Source: UBA2108 sp002713215
GTDB lineage: Bacteria; Bacteroidota; Bacteroidia; Flavobacteriales_G; Salibacteraceae
Assembly (NCBI GenBank): GCA_937891015.1
Contig: CALAPY010000008.1
Coordinates: forward strand, 25,511-89,510
DNA: 64,000 bases
Reading direction: 5' to 3'
The notes below the pieces were generated by a model that did no database searches, had not been told where the DNA came from, and worked only from the letters and a program-made list of their open reading frames with translations. Numbering within the stretch: the stretch's first letter is position 1; each line of letters opens with the position of its first letter. A program made the translations under genes and the position numbers. This document shows, one piece after another, positions 51,343 through 58,690 of this stretch.

Positions 51343-51367
51343 TAGTAAGGATTCCTAACTATATTTG
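51343..51367 (+). promoter_or_regulatory. Operator/promoter of the thioredoxin-like gene
   Basis: TAGTAAGGATTCCTAACTA (51343-51361) is a palindrome around AGGA-T-TCCT. Its right end overlaps the -7 element TATATTTG (51360-51367). The same AGGAnTCCT core occurs twice before the MarR gene at 51653-51685. Confidence 0.65.
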
Positions 51368-51406
51368 TTCCGGCAATATTGCCAAACTTTTAAAAGACAA
51401 TTTATT

Positions 51407-51640
51407 ATGAGTAAATCAATTTTTTATCACGCAGGTTGTCCTGTTTGCCTGAGTGCAGAACACGACATAATTGAATTAATCGGCCAGGAAAACGTAGATA
51501 TCGTTCATTTCGGAGAAGATCGATCTCGAATTGGGGCAGCAGAGAAAATAGGCGTTAAATCCGTTCCCGCACTGGTTACCCCAAATGGTAATGTTCTCCA
51601 CCTAAACTTTGGAGCATCAATGGCAGATGTAAAGGGATAA
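51407..51640 (+). CDS. Thioredoxin-family thiol protein
   Basis: 77 residues. FYHAGCPVCLSAEHDII carries the CPVC active site and VKSVPALVTPNG the cis-Pro. A compact glutaredoxin-like fold; cytoplasmic. ATG at 51407 chosen because a longer start would add a basic non-homologous tail. It is flanked by the palindromic operators of the MarR gene downstream, which probably controls it. Confidence 0.8.
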   Translation: MSKSIFYHAGCPVCLSAEHDIIELIGQENVDIVHFGEDRSRIGAAEKIGVKSVPALVTPNGNVLHLNFGASMADVKG

Positions 51641-51652
51641 TTTTATCTCATA

Positions 51653-51688
51653 TAGTTAGGATTCCTTCTTAAAGGAATCCTAACTTTG
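51653..51688 (+). promoter_or_regulatory. Double operator and promoter of the MarR gene
   Basis: GTTAGGATTCCTT (51655-51667) and AAGGAATCCTAAC (51672-51684) form a perfect inverted pair around a four-base loop, each half containing AGGAnTCCT. The -7 element TAACTTTG lies at 51681-51688, so bound regulator would cover the promoter. It could also act as terminator for the preceding gene. Confidence 0.65.
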
Positions 51689-51718
51689 CCTTTCAGAAAG
51701 AAATTGATTGGCATAATT

Positions 51719-52321
51719 ATGAGTGAAAGCATTTTTAATCCAACCAACCAGGAGAAGAATCTCTCAAGTAAAATAGTTGTTGGACTGGAACGAATCTCGG
51801 AAGCATTTAAGGTTTTGCTTTGGGAAAAGGCAAAAACATTAGGACTCAGCCCAATCCAAATTCAAATTCTCATTTTTATTTCATGCCATAAATCTGACCT
51901 GTGCAATGTCAGTCATTTGTCTAAGGAGTTTAATGTAACCAAAGCCACCGTTAGCGACGCCATAAAGGTCCTGGAGAAAAAAGAATTAGTTATTAAAGAC
52001 TTCTCACCCTCCGATGGGAGAAGCTATTCCATTTTGCTCTCTGAATCTGGGAAAAAAAAGGTTACTGAGACCGAAAACTTTGCACTTCCCATATCGAAAG
52101 AGCTCCAAAAAATTGAAGCTCCTGATTTACATTCTCTTTTTGAGACGTTGAGTAAATTAATTTACCAATTGAATCGGAACCAAATCTTAAGTATTCAGCG
52201 CATCTGTTTTGGTTGCCAATATCATGGTCTGGTAGCCAATAAAGACTATTGTAATTTGCTGGAAAAAGAATTGATTAAATCTGAGATACGATTAGACTGT
52301 CCTGAATTTAAGCTTAAATAG
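51719..52321 (+). CDS. MarR-family regulator with C-terminal Cys cluster
   Basis: 200 residues. MarR winged helix: LGLSPIQIQILIFI, VSHLSKEFNVTKATVSDAIKVLEKKELV and SPSDGRSYSILLSESG. A C-terminal extension has ICFGCQYHG, KDYCNLLEKEL and RLDCPEF, i.e. four spaced cysteines that could bind a metal, an iron-sulfur cluster or sense thiol stress. The thioredoxin-like gene upstream shares its operator type. ATG 51719 gives a 25-30 base leader. Confidence 0.82.
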   Translation: MSESIFNPTNQEKNLSSKIVVGLERISEAFKVLLWEKAKTLGLSPIQIQILIFISCHKSDLCNVSHLSKEFNVTKATVSDAIKVLEKKELVIKDFSPSDGRSYSILLSESGKKKVTETENFALPISKELQKIEAPDLHSLFETLSKLIYQLNRNQILSIQRICFGCQYHGLVANKDYCNLLEKELIKSEIRLDCPEFKLK

Positions 52322-52370
52322 TCTAACGAAGGTCAATGAAATAACATCCACATTTATATAATTTATTAGC

Positions 52371-52943
52371 TTGAACACCTTAATACATTTTTTAAATCGA
52401 TATACCGAACTTAGCAACAAGGAAATTGCTTTCGTTGAAGAAAATATACTCGTAAAGCAAGTACCCAAAAACCATGTTTTGCTGGAAGAGGGACAGGTAT
52501 CAACGGAGTTCTATTTCATAACGAAAGGATGTGTTCGTCTGTATTACCTCACCAACTCGGAAGAGAAAACGGCCTATTTCTATACCGAAAATATGTTTGT
52601 TAGTTCCTACGAAAGTTTTACCAAACAAGTGCCCGCAACTCACTGTATCGCTACGTTAGAAGAAACAGAATTGGTGGTTTTTAATGTAAATCAGGTGGAA
52701 AAATTTATGAGTTTTTCACCCAAATTTGAGATGCTGGCCCGAATGATAATGGAAGAAGAACTTTCAGCCAACCAATACATTATTTCCTCTTTTATCAATA
52801 AAAATGCAGAAGGACGTTACCTCGATCTACTCCAAAACAAACCCGAACTGATTAAGAGAATTCCACAGCATTATATTGCCACTTTCTTAGGTGTTTCGCC
52901 CGAGACGCTTAGTAGAATTAGAAAGAGAATTGTGACCAACTAA
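52371..52943 (+). CDS. Crp/Fnr-family transcriptional regulator
   Basis: 190 residues from TTG at 52371: cNMP-binding-like barrel (KNHVLLEEGQVSTEFYFITKGCVRLYYL) and winged helix (ATFLGVSPETLSRIRKRI). Related to the array-borne regulator at 32189. No FNR iron-sulfur Cys set. A FNR-type palindrome directly behind it precedes the DUF2834 gene, the likely target. Confidence 0.88.
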   Translation: MNTLIHFLNRYTELSNKEIAFVEENILVKQVPKNHVLLEEGQVSTEFYFITKGCVRLYYLTNSEEKTAYFYTENMFVSSYESFTKQVPATHCIATLEETELVVFNVNQVEKFMSFSPKFEMLARMIMEEELSANQYIISSFINKNAEGRYLDLLQNKPELIKRIPQHYIATFLGVSPETLSRIRKRIVTN

Positions 52944-52947
52944 TTTC

Positions 52948-52961
52948 TTGACGTTTGTCAA
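52948..52961 (+). promoter_or_regulatory. CRP/FNR-type box TTGAC-N4-GTCAA
   Basis: TTGACGTTTGTCAA is a perfect palindrome between the Crp-family gene and the DUF2834 gene, 46 bp before the latter's ATG. It differs from the ATGAT-N4-ATCAT boxes elsewhere and could be read by the adjacent regulator. Confidence 0.6.
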
Positions 52962-53006
52962 TGAGGTTTACGGGATTGTCATTCTAATTTCGCCCAAAAT
53001 TCTATT

Positions 53007-53339
53007 ATGAAAAACGTTTATTTTTTACTTACCACCATCGGACTTATTCTACCCAATATTTTGGTTTTCATGGAATCCATTGAAACGGGCAATTTCCTGC
53101 TCTACACCAACCCCATTGCTACTATGGATGGAATGTTCAGCAATAGGATTTCAACTATATTTATCATCGACTTACTCTTTGCAGTTCTAGTCTTTTTCAT
53201 TTGGTCCTACTCCGAAGGAAAAAAACACCAAATGAAAGGCGTTGGATGGATTTGGCTGGTTACCATGCTTTTGGGCCTGGCCGGTGGCTTTCCTTTGTTT
53301 TTATACTTAAGGGAAAGGACAATGGGCAACAAGAACTAA
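53007..53339 (+). CDS. DUF2834-like membrane protein
   Basis: 110 residues with three membrane helices; IETGNFLLYTNPIATMDGMFSNRISTIFIIDLLFAVLVFFIW is the DUF2834 pattern. Function unknown. It is probably controlled by the Crp-family protein encoded just upstream through the box at 52948. Confidence 0.8.
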   Translation: MKNVYFLLTTIGLILPNILVFMESIETGNFLLYTNPIATMDGMFSNRISTIFIIDLLFAVLVFFIWSYSEGKKHQMKGVGWIWLVTMLLGLAGGFPLFLYLRERTMGNKN

Positions 53340-53566
53340 TCGCAAGTTGCAGCAAGCTTAATTGTGTAACTTTTTCCAAACTACACTCTTCTTATGATCT
53401 GGAACATTTCTTAATAAAATTATAAATTGGGTTTATAAATCCATCATTCTACTACTCCACACCATTCCCTAACTTAGGTCAATAAGAAATACTTGTGTAT
53501 GACCAGGAACATCGTTTTACGCAAAAGAGATCGCTAAAATTGCTAATGCATTAGCTTATTGAAGAA

Positions 53567-54286
53567 ATGAAAAAAGTACATCAGGTTCTAATAGTTCTCG
53601 GAGTGTTGTTGTTGGGTTGTAGCAAAGAACAGTACAACAAAACTCCTGCCTCTTCCATTGAAATTCGAATCGATCATTCGGTGGATGGGCAGGAACTTAC
53701 CATGGATAAAATAATGTATTCCCATCCCGGTGGTTATGCCTATAGCGTTACCAAACTTAAGTACTACCTGTCCGACATCAAACTAATTAAAAGTGGAGGT
53801 TCAGTTTCCGTGAGCAAATTCATTTATATAGACGCTTTAAATCCCGAAACCTACCTTTTTCATTTGCCTGAAAATAGTTCATTCAATGCTATTGAGTTTA
53901 CGTTTGGATTGTATGAACAAATTAACCATCACGATTCCCTTCCATTGACCAACGAAAACCTAAAAATGATCTGGCCCGACGAAATGGGAGGCGGATATCA
54001 TTTCATGAAATTGGAAGGGCATTACGCACCGGGAAATGATGCTGAAAAAGGCTATACCATGCATTTGGGTGCCAACAATTTCCAGTTCAAAGTAAGACTA
54101 AATACCGCTTTTACATTAAACAATTCACGCAAGCAGCTCGTGTTGAATATGAACATCAACGAGTGGTTTAAAAATCCAGTGCTCTACGATTTTGAAAAAG
54201 ATGGCAACTATAGCATGGGAATTCCTGAGAATATGAAATTGCTTCAAAACAATGGTCAAACTGTATTTTCAATTAAATCCAATTAG
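53567..54286 (+). CDS. MbnP-family lipoprotein
   Basis: 239 residues; lipobox LLLGCSKE. IRIDHSVDGQELTMDKIMYSH, YSVTKLKYYLSDIKL and ENLKMIWPDEMGGGYHFMKLEGHY are MbnP features; the Trp in KMIWP matches the position oxidised to kynurenine in studied MbnP proteins, where a copper site forms. The following gene encodes its diheme partner three bases downstream. Confidence 0.85.
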   Translation: MKKVHQVLIVLGVLLLGCSKEQYNKTPASSIEIRIDHSVDGQELTMDKIMYSHPGGYAYSVTKLKYYLSDIKLIKSGGSVSVSKFIYIDALNPETYLFHLPENSSFNAIEFTFGLYEQINHHDSLPLTNENLKMIWPDEMGGGYHFMKLEGHYAPGNDAEKGYTMHLGANNFQFKVRLNTAFTLNNSRKQLVLNMNINEWFKNPVLYDFEKDGNYSMGIPENMKLLQNNGQTVFSIKSN

Positions 54287-54289
54287 GTC

Positions 54290-55339
54290 ATGAAAAGAAT
54301 TGTAATCATTATCCTCGTTTCAGCTTTTGCGTTATTTGGTTCTTGTTCAAAAGACAACGACACTACACCTACCACTGTCACTGACCTTGATTCCCCAACT
54401 CATAATACAACAGTAGTAGAAATCAAAAGTCCCTATGGGTTCCCGCCTATGGATATTCACCCTGATAACCCACTAACCAAAGAAGCCATAGCCCTTGGGC
54501 GGAAATTGTACTACGAACCCCTGCTTAGTGAAGGTGGGCCGCAACAAGGAATGGCCTGTGCCAGTTGTCACAGCCAGGAATTGGCATTTTCTGTATCTAC
54601 CCCAGGAACTTCTGTATTACCCCATATGAACCTGGGTTGGAACACTTCCTATTTGTGGAATGGAAAAATCGAGGGTAAGATGGAGGATATCATGACCTTT
54701 GAAGTCAATGATTTTTTTCAATCCGATTTAAAAGCGATAACTGCTTCTACGGAGTATCGGGCAGCCTACTTTCAGGCCTACGGCGATTCTATTCCAACCA
54801 AAAAAACAACTGCCTATGCCCTGGCCCAGTTCTTTAGAACTTTGATTTCTGCTGACTCAAATTTTGATCGATTTATGCGAGGCGAATCAGACCTGACTTC
54901 CCTGGAAAAAATTGGGTACAAGATCTTTAATACGGAAACTGGTGATTGCTTCCATTGCCACGGGTTTCCACTTATGACAGACAATGATTTCCACAACATT
55001 GGACTCGATGCTACTTTTTCTGCAACCAACTTCGGACGATACGAAATAACCGGTAGAGATTCAGATAAGGGGAAATTTAAAACCCCTTCCCTACGCAATA
55101 TAGAGCTTACCGCACCCTATATGCACGACGGGCGTTTTAACACCCTGGAAGAAGTTGTAGAGCACTACAATTCGGGCATTAAAAAGAGTGCCTACCTCGA
55201 TCCTTTAATGAGCAAGAACAACCCCGACAACAAACTGAACCTAACCCTCTATCAAAAAGAAGCCCTGGTAGCCTACCTAAAAGCACTTACAGATAATGGG
55301 TTTACGACCAATCCGGATTTGAGTAACCCAAATAAGTAG
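54290..55339 (+). CDS. MbnH-like diheme cytochrome c peroxidase family protein
   Basis: 349 residues; lipoprotein leader (LFGSCSKD) and two heme sites: GMACASCHSQE (CASCH) and TGDCFHCHGFPLM (CFHCH). The conserved KFKTPSLRNIELTAPYMHDGRF motif of the CCP/MauG/MbnH family is present. MbnH enzymes oxidise a Trp of their MbnP partner, so a MbnPH pair acting in the periplasm on copper handling is the best reading. A plain cytochrome c peroxidase is the alternative. Confidence 0.85.
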   Translation: MKRIVIIILVSAFALFGSCSKDNDTTPTTVTDLDSPTHNTTVVEIKSPYGFPPMDIHPDNPLTKEAIALGRKLYYEPLLSEGGPQQGMACASCHSQELAFSVSTPGTSVLPHMNLGWNTSYLWNGKIEGKMEDIMTFEVNDFFQSDLKAITASTEYRAAYFQAYGDSIPTKKTTAYALAQFFRTLISADSNFDRFMRGESDLTSLEKIGYKIFNTETGDCFHCHGFPLMTDNDFHNIGLDATFSATNFGRYEITGRDSDKGKFKTPSLRNIELTAPYMHDGRFNTLEEVVEHYNSGIKKSAYLDPLMSKNNPDNKLNLTLYQKEALVAYLKALTDNGFTTNPDLSNPNK

Positions 55340-55452
55340 CCCAATCTATTTAGTAAGGACACGTTACAGTAATAATATTTTATTTTAGACCCAAACATGA
55401 TTAGGGTATTGGAATCTTATCTTTATCGGCAAGCAAGGGAAAGAGACAAACA

Positions 55453-55941
55453 ATGATAAAGTTAAGGCCTGCAAGCATATCAGATCTTGAATTACTCCAG
55501 TACTGGGATACCAAGCAGCATGTAATTGATTGTGATCCGGACGAAGATTGGAACTGGGAAATAGAACTTAATGAAAACCCTAAATGGAGAGAGCAATTAA
55601 TTGCTGAATTAAATGGAAAACCTATTGGCTTTTTACAAATAATAGATCCCTTTGAAGAAGAAACTCATTATTGGGGAAACATTGATAAAAACAAGAGAGC
55701 CATTGATATTTGGATTGGTGAAGAAAAAAACCTGAACAAGGGATACGGAACACGAATAATGGAATTTGCCATTAAAAAATGTTTTAAGGAACCCCTTGTA
55801 ACCGGGATATTAATAGACCCATTAAAGAGTAATACAAAAGCACATCGGTTTTATAAAAAACTTGGATTCGATTTTATTGATGAGCGAGAGTTCAATGGAG
55901 CTGTTTGCTATGTCTTTGAATTAAAAAGAGCTCTCCTTTAG
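55453..55941 (+). CDS. GNAT acetyltransferase, AAC(6')-like
   Basis: 162 residues. IKLRPASISDLELLQYWD at the start, IDIWIGEEKNLNKGYGTRIMEFAIKKCF (acetyl-CoA motif) and DPLKSNTKAHRFYKKLGFDF match the group containing aminoglycoside 6'-N-acetyltransferases and siderophore acetyltransferases. Substrate cannot be fixed from sequence. Stands alone. Confidence 0.82.
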   Translation: MIKLRPASISDLELLQYWDTKQHVIDCDPDEDWNWEIELNENPKWREQLIAELNGKPIGFLQIIDPFEEETHYWGNIDKNKRAIDIWIGEEKNLNKGYGTRIMEFAIKKCFKEPLVTGILIDPLKSNTKAHRFYKKLGFDFIDEREFNGAVCYVFELKRALL

Positions 55942-55990
55942 CCTAATAACGATTAGGCCTTATTTCACTAGAAGCCATCCTATCGCAACC

Positions 55991-57367
55991 TTAAATCCCC
56001 TCAAACTTAGCCGTAAAATGCCTTAAGAACTGGGGCTCTTCTACAATCTTATATCCCTTGGTATCGTGTCGGTGTTTAATCAACTCCTCAAAGGTTTCGA
56101 TCACAAACTCCAGGTGACTTTGAGTATAAACCCGTCGCGGAATAGCCAATCGGACCAATTCCTGAGGTGCCGGGATTAACTTTCCGTTTTCATCGTATTT
56201 CCCAAACATGACCGAACCAATTTCTACGGTTCGAATTCCACCCAGGATATACAAATCACAAGCAAGTGCCTGTGCCGGATATTCGTCCACAGGAATATGA
56301 TCGTAGAATTTTTTAGCATCCACGTATACCGCATGTCCTCCAATGGGCATAAGCACCGGAACTCCCAGCTTGTGCAGGTGCTCTCCCAGGTAGGTGGTAC
56401 TCTTTATTCGATACTCTAAATAATGATCATCAAATACTTCCTCCAACCCAATAGCCAATGCTTCCATGTCCCTTCCGGACAAACCACCGTAGGTAACAAA
56501 CCCCTCGGTGATAATCAATAAACTGGTACATGCTTCTGCAATCTTTTTGTCTCTAAGTGCCAGGAATCCGCCCATATTTACAAGGGCATCTTTCTTGGAG
56601 CTCATAGCAGCTCCATCGCACAAGCGAAACATTTCCTGTGCAATCTCTTTATAACTTTTGTTGGCATATTCCGGCTCCCGGTGTTTTACGAAGTATGAAT
56701 TTTCTGCAATCCGGCAACAGTCCAACAACATTAAAATTCCATACTTTTTACAAATCGCCGAAACGGCTTTGGTATTTCGCATACTTACCGGTTGCCCTCC
56801 CCCACTGTTATTGGTTACCGTAAGGATTACGGCACCGATATTCTCGGCACCTGTTTCGGCAATAAGTTTTTCCAGTCGGTTTACATCCATGTTTCCTTTG
56901 AATGGATGAATTAAAGAAGTATCCGCTGATTCAGGAATGGGTATATCAATAGCATCGGCTCCAGAAAATTCAATGTTGGCCCGAGTAGTATCGAAGTGGG
57001 TATTGGAAATAAAGGTCTTCCCCTTGCCCCCAAGGTATCCATAAATGATTCGTTCCGCAGCTCTTCCCTGATGAGTGGGAAGTATGTGGTCAAAACCGGT
57101 TAGGTCCTTTATTGTTCTCTCCATTTTCAACCAACTTCTGGAGCCTGCATATGATTCATCTCCCAGCATGATACCTGCCCATTGATCAGCACTCATTGCA
57201 GAAGTTCCACTATCAGTCAGGAAGTCGATGATTACTTCTTCGGAGCGTAGCAAAAACAGATTATAATGTGCCTTTTTTAAGTACTCTTTTCGTTCCGATT
57301 CGGTACTTAAGCTCAGTGGTTCAACCGATTTAATTCTAAAGGGTTCAATAATGGTTTTATGCTTCAT
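55991..57367 (-). CDS. tnaA: Tryptophanase
   Basis: 458 residues. Same family as the gene at 1843 but with tryptophanase marks: IRTVEIGSVMFG (VEIGS, where the phenol-lyase has MERG), and a C-terminus EPQFLRHFTAKFE with the tryptophanase His. PLP-Lys motif MSSKKDALVNMGGF. It splits L-tryptophan into indole, pyruvate and ammonia. Divergent from the FNR-type controlled methyltransferase gene, about 250 bp away. No tnaC-like leader or tnaB permease is visible. Confidence 0.88.
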   Translation of the reverse strand: MKHKTIIEPFRIKSVEPLSLSTESERKEYLKKAHYNLFLLRSEEVIIDFLTDSGTSAMSADQWAGIMLGDESYAGSRSWLKMERTIKDLTGFDHILPTHQGRAAERIIYGYLGGKGKTFISNTHFDTTRANIEFSGADAIDIPIPESADTSLIHPFKGNMDVNRLEKLIAETGAENIGAVILTVTNNSGGGQPVSMRNTKAVSAICKKYGILMLLDCCRIAENSYFVKHREPEYANKSYKEIAQEMFRLCDGAAMSSKKDALVNMGGFLALRDKKIAEACTSLLIITEGFVTYGGLSGRDMEALAIGLEEVFDDHYLEYRIKSTTYLGEHLHKLGVPVLMPIGGHAVYVDAKKFYDHIPVDEYPAQALACDLYILGGIRTVEIGSVMFGKYDENGKLIPAPQELVRLAIPRRVYTQSHLEFVIETFEELIKHRHDTKGYKIVEEPQFLRHFTAKFEGI

Positions 57368-57559
57368 AGTATTTTATTTACTGGGCTCAAATATTCCTTT
57401 TTAGCCCGGGTTTAACTATGATTGACATTGGCTTGAAACATGACAAAAATTTGTATCTTGAATTAGTTTGAACTCCTTTTATTGCTCAAACTACTGCTCT
57501 AATTAATCCAATAAAGAATGTTTTACCCGATTCCATTTCCAGTTAATTAATTATAAACC

Positions 57560-57573
57560 ATGATTCATATCAT
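57560..57573 (+). promoter_or_regulatory. FNR/CRP-type box before the methyltransferase gene
   Basis: ATGATTCATATCAT has form ATGAT-N4-ATCAT. The -7 element TAAATTTG at 57595-57602 predicts a start near 57608, so the box centre is at about -41.5, the same spacing as at 3355. Confidence 0.68.
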
Positions 57574-57617
57574 TACCCTATATTGGTCGCAAGGTAAATT
57601 TGCACAAAACAAAAAAC

Positions 57618-58682
57618 ATGCATCAATTCAAAGATGACCACATATCTGCCTTTGAGGCAAAATTCGAAGCACAAAAAATTGCATTTGCCCCTGTGGTTTT
57701 CCAAACCAGCAGAGTCCTACGCGATCTTAATATCCTTGAAGAAGTTGGTAAAACCAGAAAAGCAGGAGCTTCGTTAGAACAAATTGCTGAGAACTTAGGG
57801 TTACCTAAGTATGGTGTAAGTGTTCTTCTGGACCTGGGCTTAAGTATTGGCCTGGTTCACTTGAATGATAACCGTTTTGTTCTTTCAAAAATTGGACACT
57901 TTGTTAAGAACGATCCCATGACCAGGGTAAACATGAATTTTGTTCAGGACATTTGCTACAAAGGACTATACAATCTCGAAGAATCCATTCTGGAACAAAA
58001 GCCTGCCGGTTTAAAAGAATTAGGAGACTGGAGTACCATATACGAAGGGTTGAGTAAACTTCCTGAAAAGGCTAAAAAAAGTTGGTTCGATTTCGATCAC
58101 TACTATTCCGATACGTCGTTTAAAGAGATCATCCCCATAGTATTTAAAAATAAACCAAAAGTCATTTTCGATGCAGGAGGAAACACTGGAAAATGGGCAA
58201 AAGTTTGTGTTGACCACGACCCAACCGTTAAGGTCACTATTCTTGATCTGCCCGGACAAATTGGTCTGGCACAAAACAACATAAAGGACCACGCCAATGC
58301 TGATCGTATTTCTTTTTATCCGGTAAACTTTTTAGATAATGATTCGGCTATTCCCGAAGGAGCTGACATTATATGGATGAGTCAGTTTCTCGATTGCTTT
58401 TCGGAAGAACAAATTGTGAGTATTATTGATAAAGCCAAAAAGTCCATGTCGGAATCGAGCAGTTTGCTCATTATGGATACTTATTGGGATAGACAGGTTC
58501 GCGAAGCTTCTACCTTTTGCTTGAATTCAACCTCCATCTATTTTACCGCAATGGCCAATGGAAACAGCAGAATGTACCACTCTAAAGCCATGCTTAATTG
58601 CATTAAAAAAGCTGGATTACGCGCTGTAAACCAAATTGATCAGATTGGGTTGAGCCACACCATCATTGAGTGTAAGCTTTAA
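57618..58682 (+). CDS. SAM-dependent methyltransferase (O-methyltransferase-like, HTH + Rossmann)
   Basis: 354 residues. N-terminal winged-helix dimerisation part (VLRDLNILEEVGKTRKAGASLEQIAENLGLPKYGVSVLL) and a class I SAM-binding fold with VIFDAGGNTGKWA and VTILDLPGQ. This is the layout of small-molecule O-methyltransferases. The nearby tryptophanase and distant tyrosine phenol-lyase make indole or phenol conceivable substrates, but only context suggests this. Expression is probably anaerobic, from the box at 57560. Confidence 0.82.
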   Translation: MHQFKDDHISAFEAKFEAQKIAFAPVVFQTSRVLRDLNILEEVGKTRKAGASLEQIAENLGLPKYGVSVLLDLGLSIGLVHLNDNRFVLSKIGHFVKNDPMTRVNMNFVQDICYKGLYNLEESILEQKPAGLKELGDWSTIYEGLSKLPEKAKKSWFDFDHYYSDTSFKEIIPIVFKNKPKVIFDAGGNTGKWAKVCVDHDPTVKVTILDLPGQIGLAQNNIKDHANADRISFYPVNFLDNDSAIPEGADIIWMSQFLDCFSEEQIVSIIDKAKKSMSESSSLLIMDTYWDRQVREASTFCLNSTSIYFTAMANGNSRMYHSKAMLNCIKKAGLRAVNQIDQIGLSHTIIECKL

Positions 58683-58690
58683 CAGAACAG

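Noticed and set aside
53340..53566. Gene or regulatory element between DUF2834 and MbnP
   Set aside because: A frame at 53201-53425 overlaps the DUF2834 gene out of phase; no palindromes or motif of note were found.
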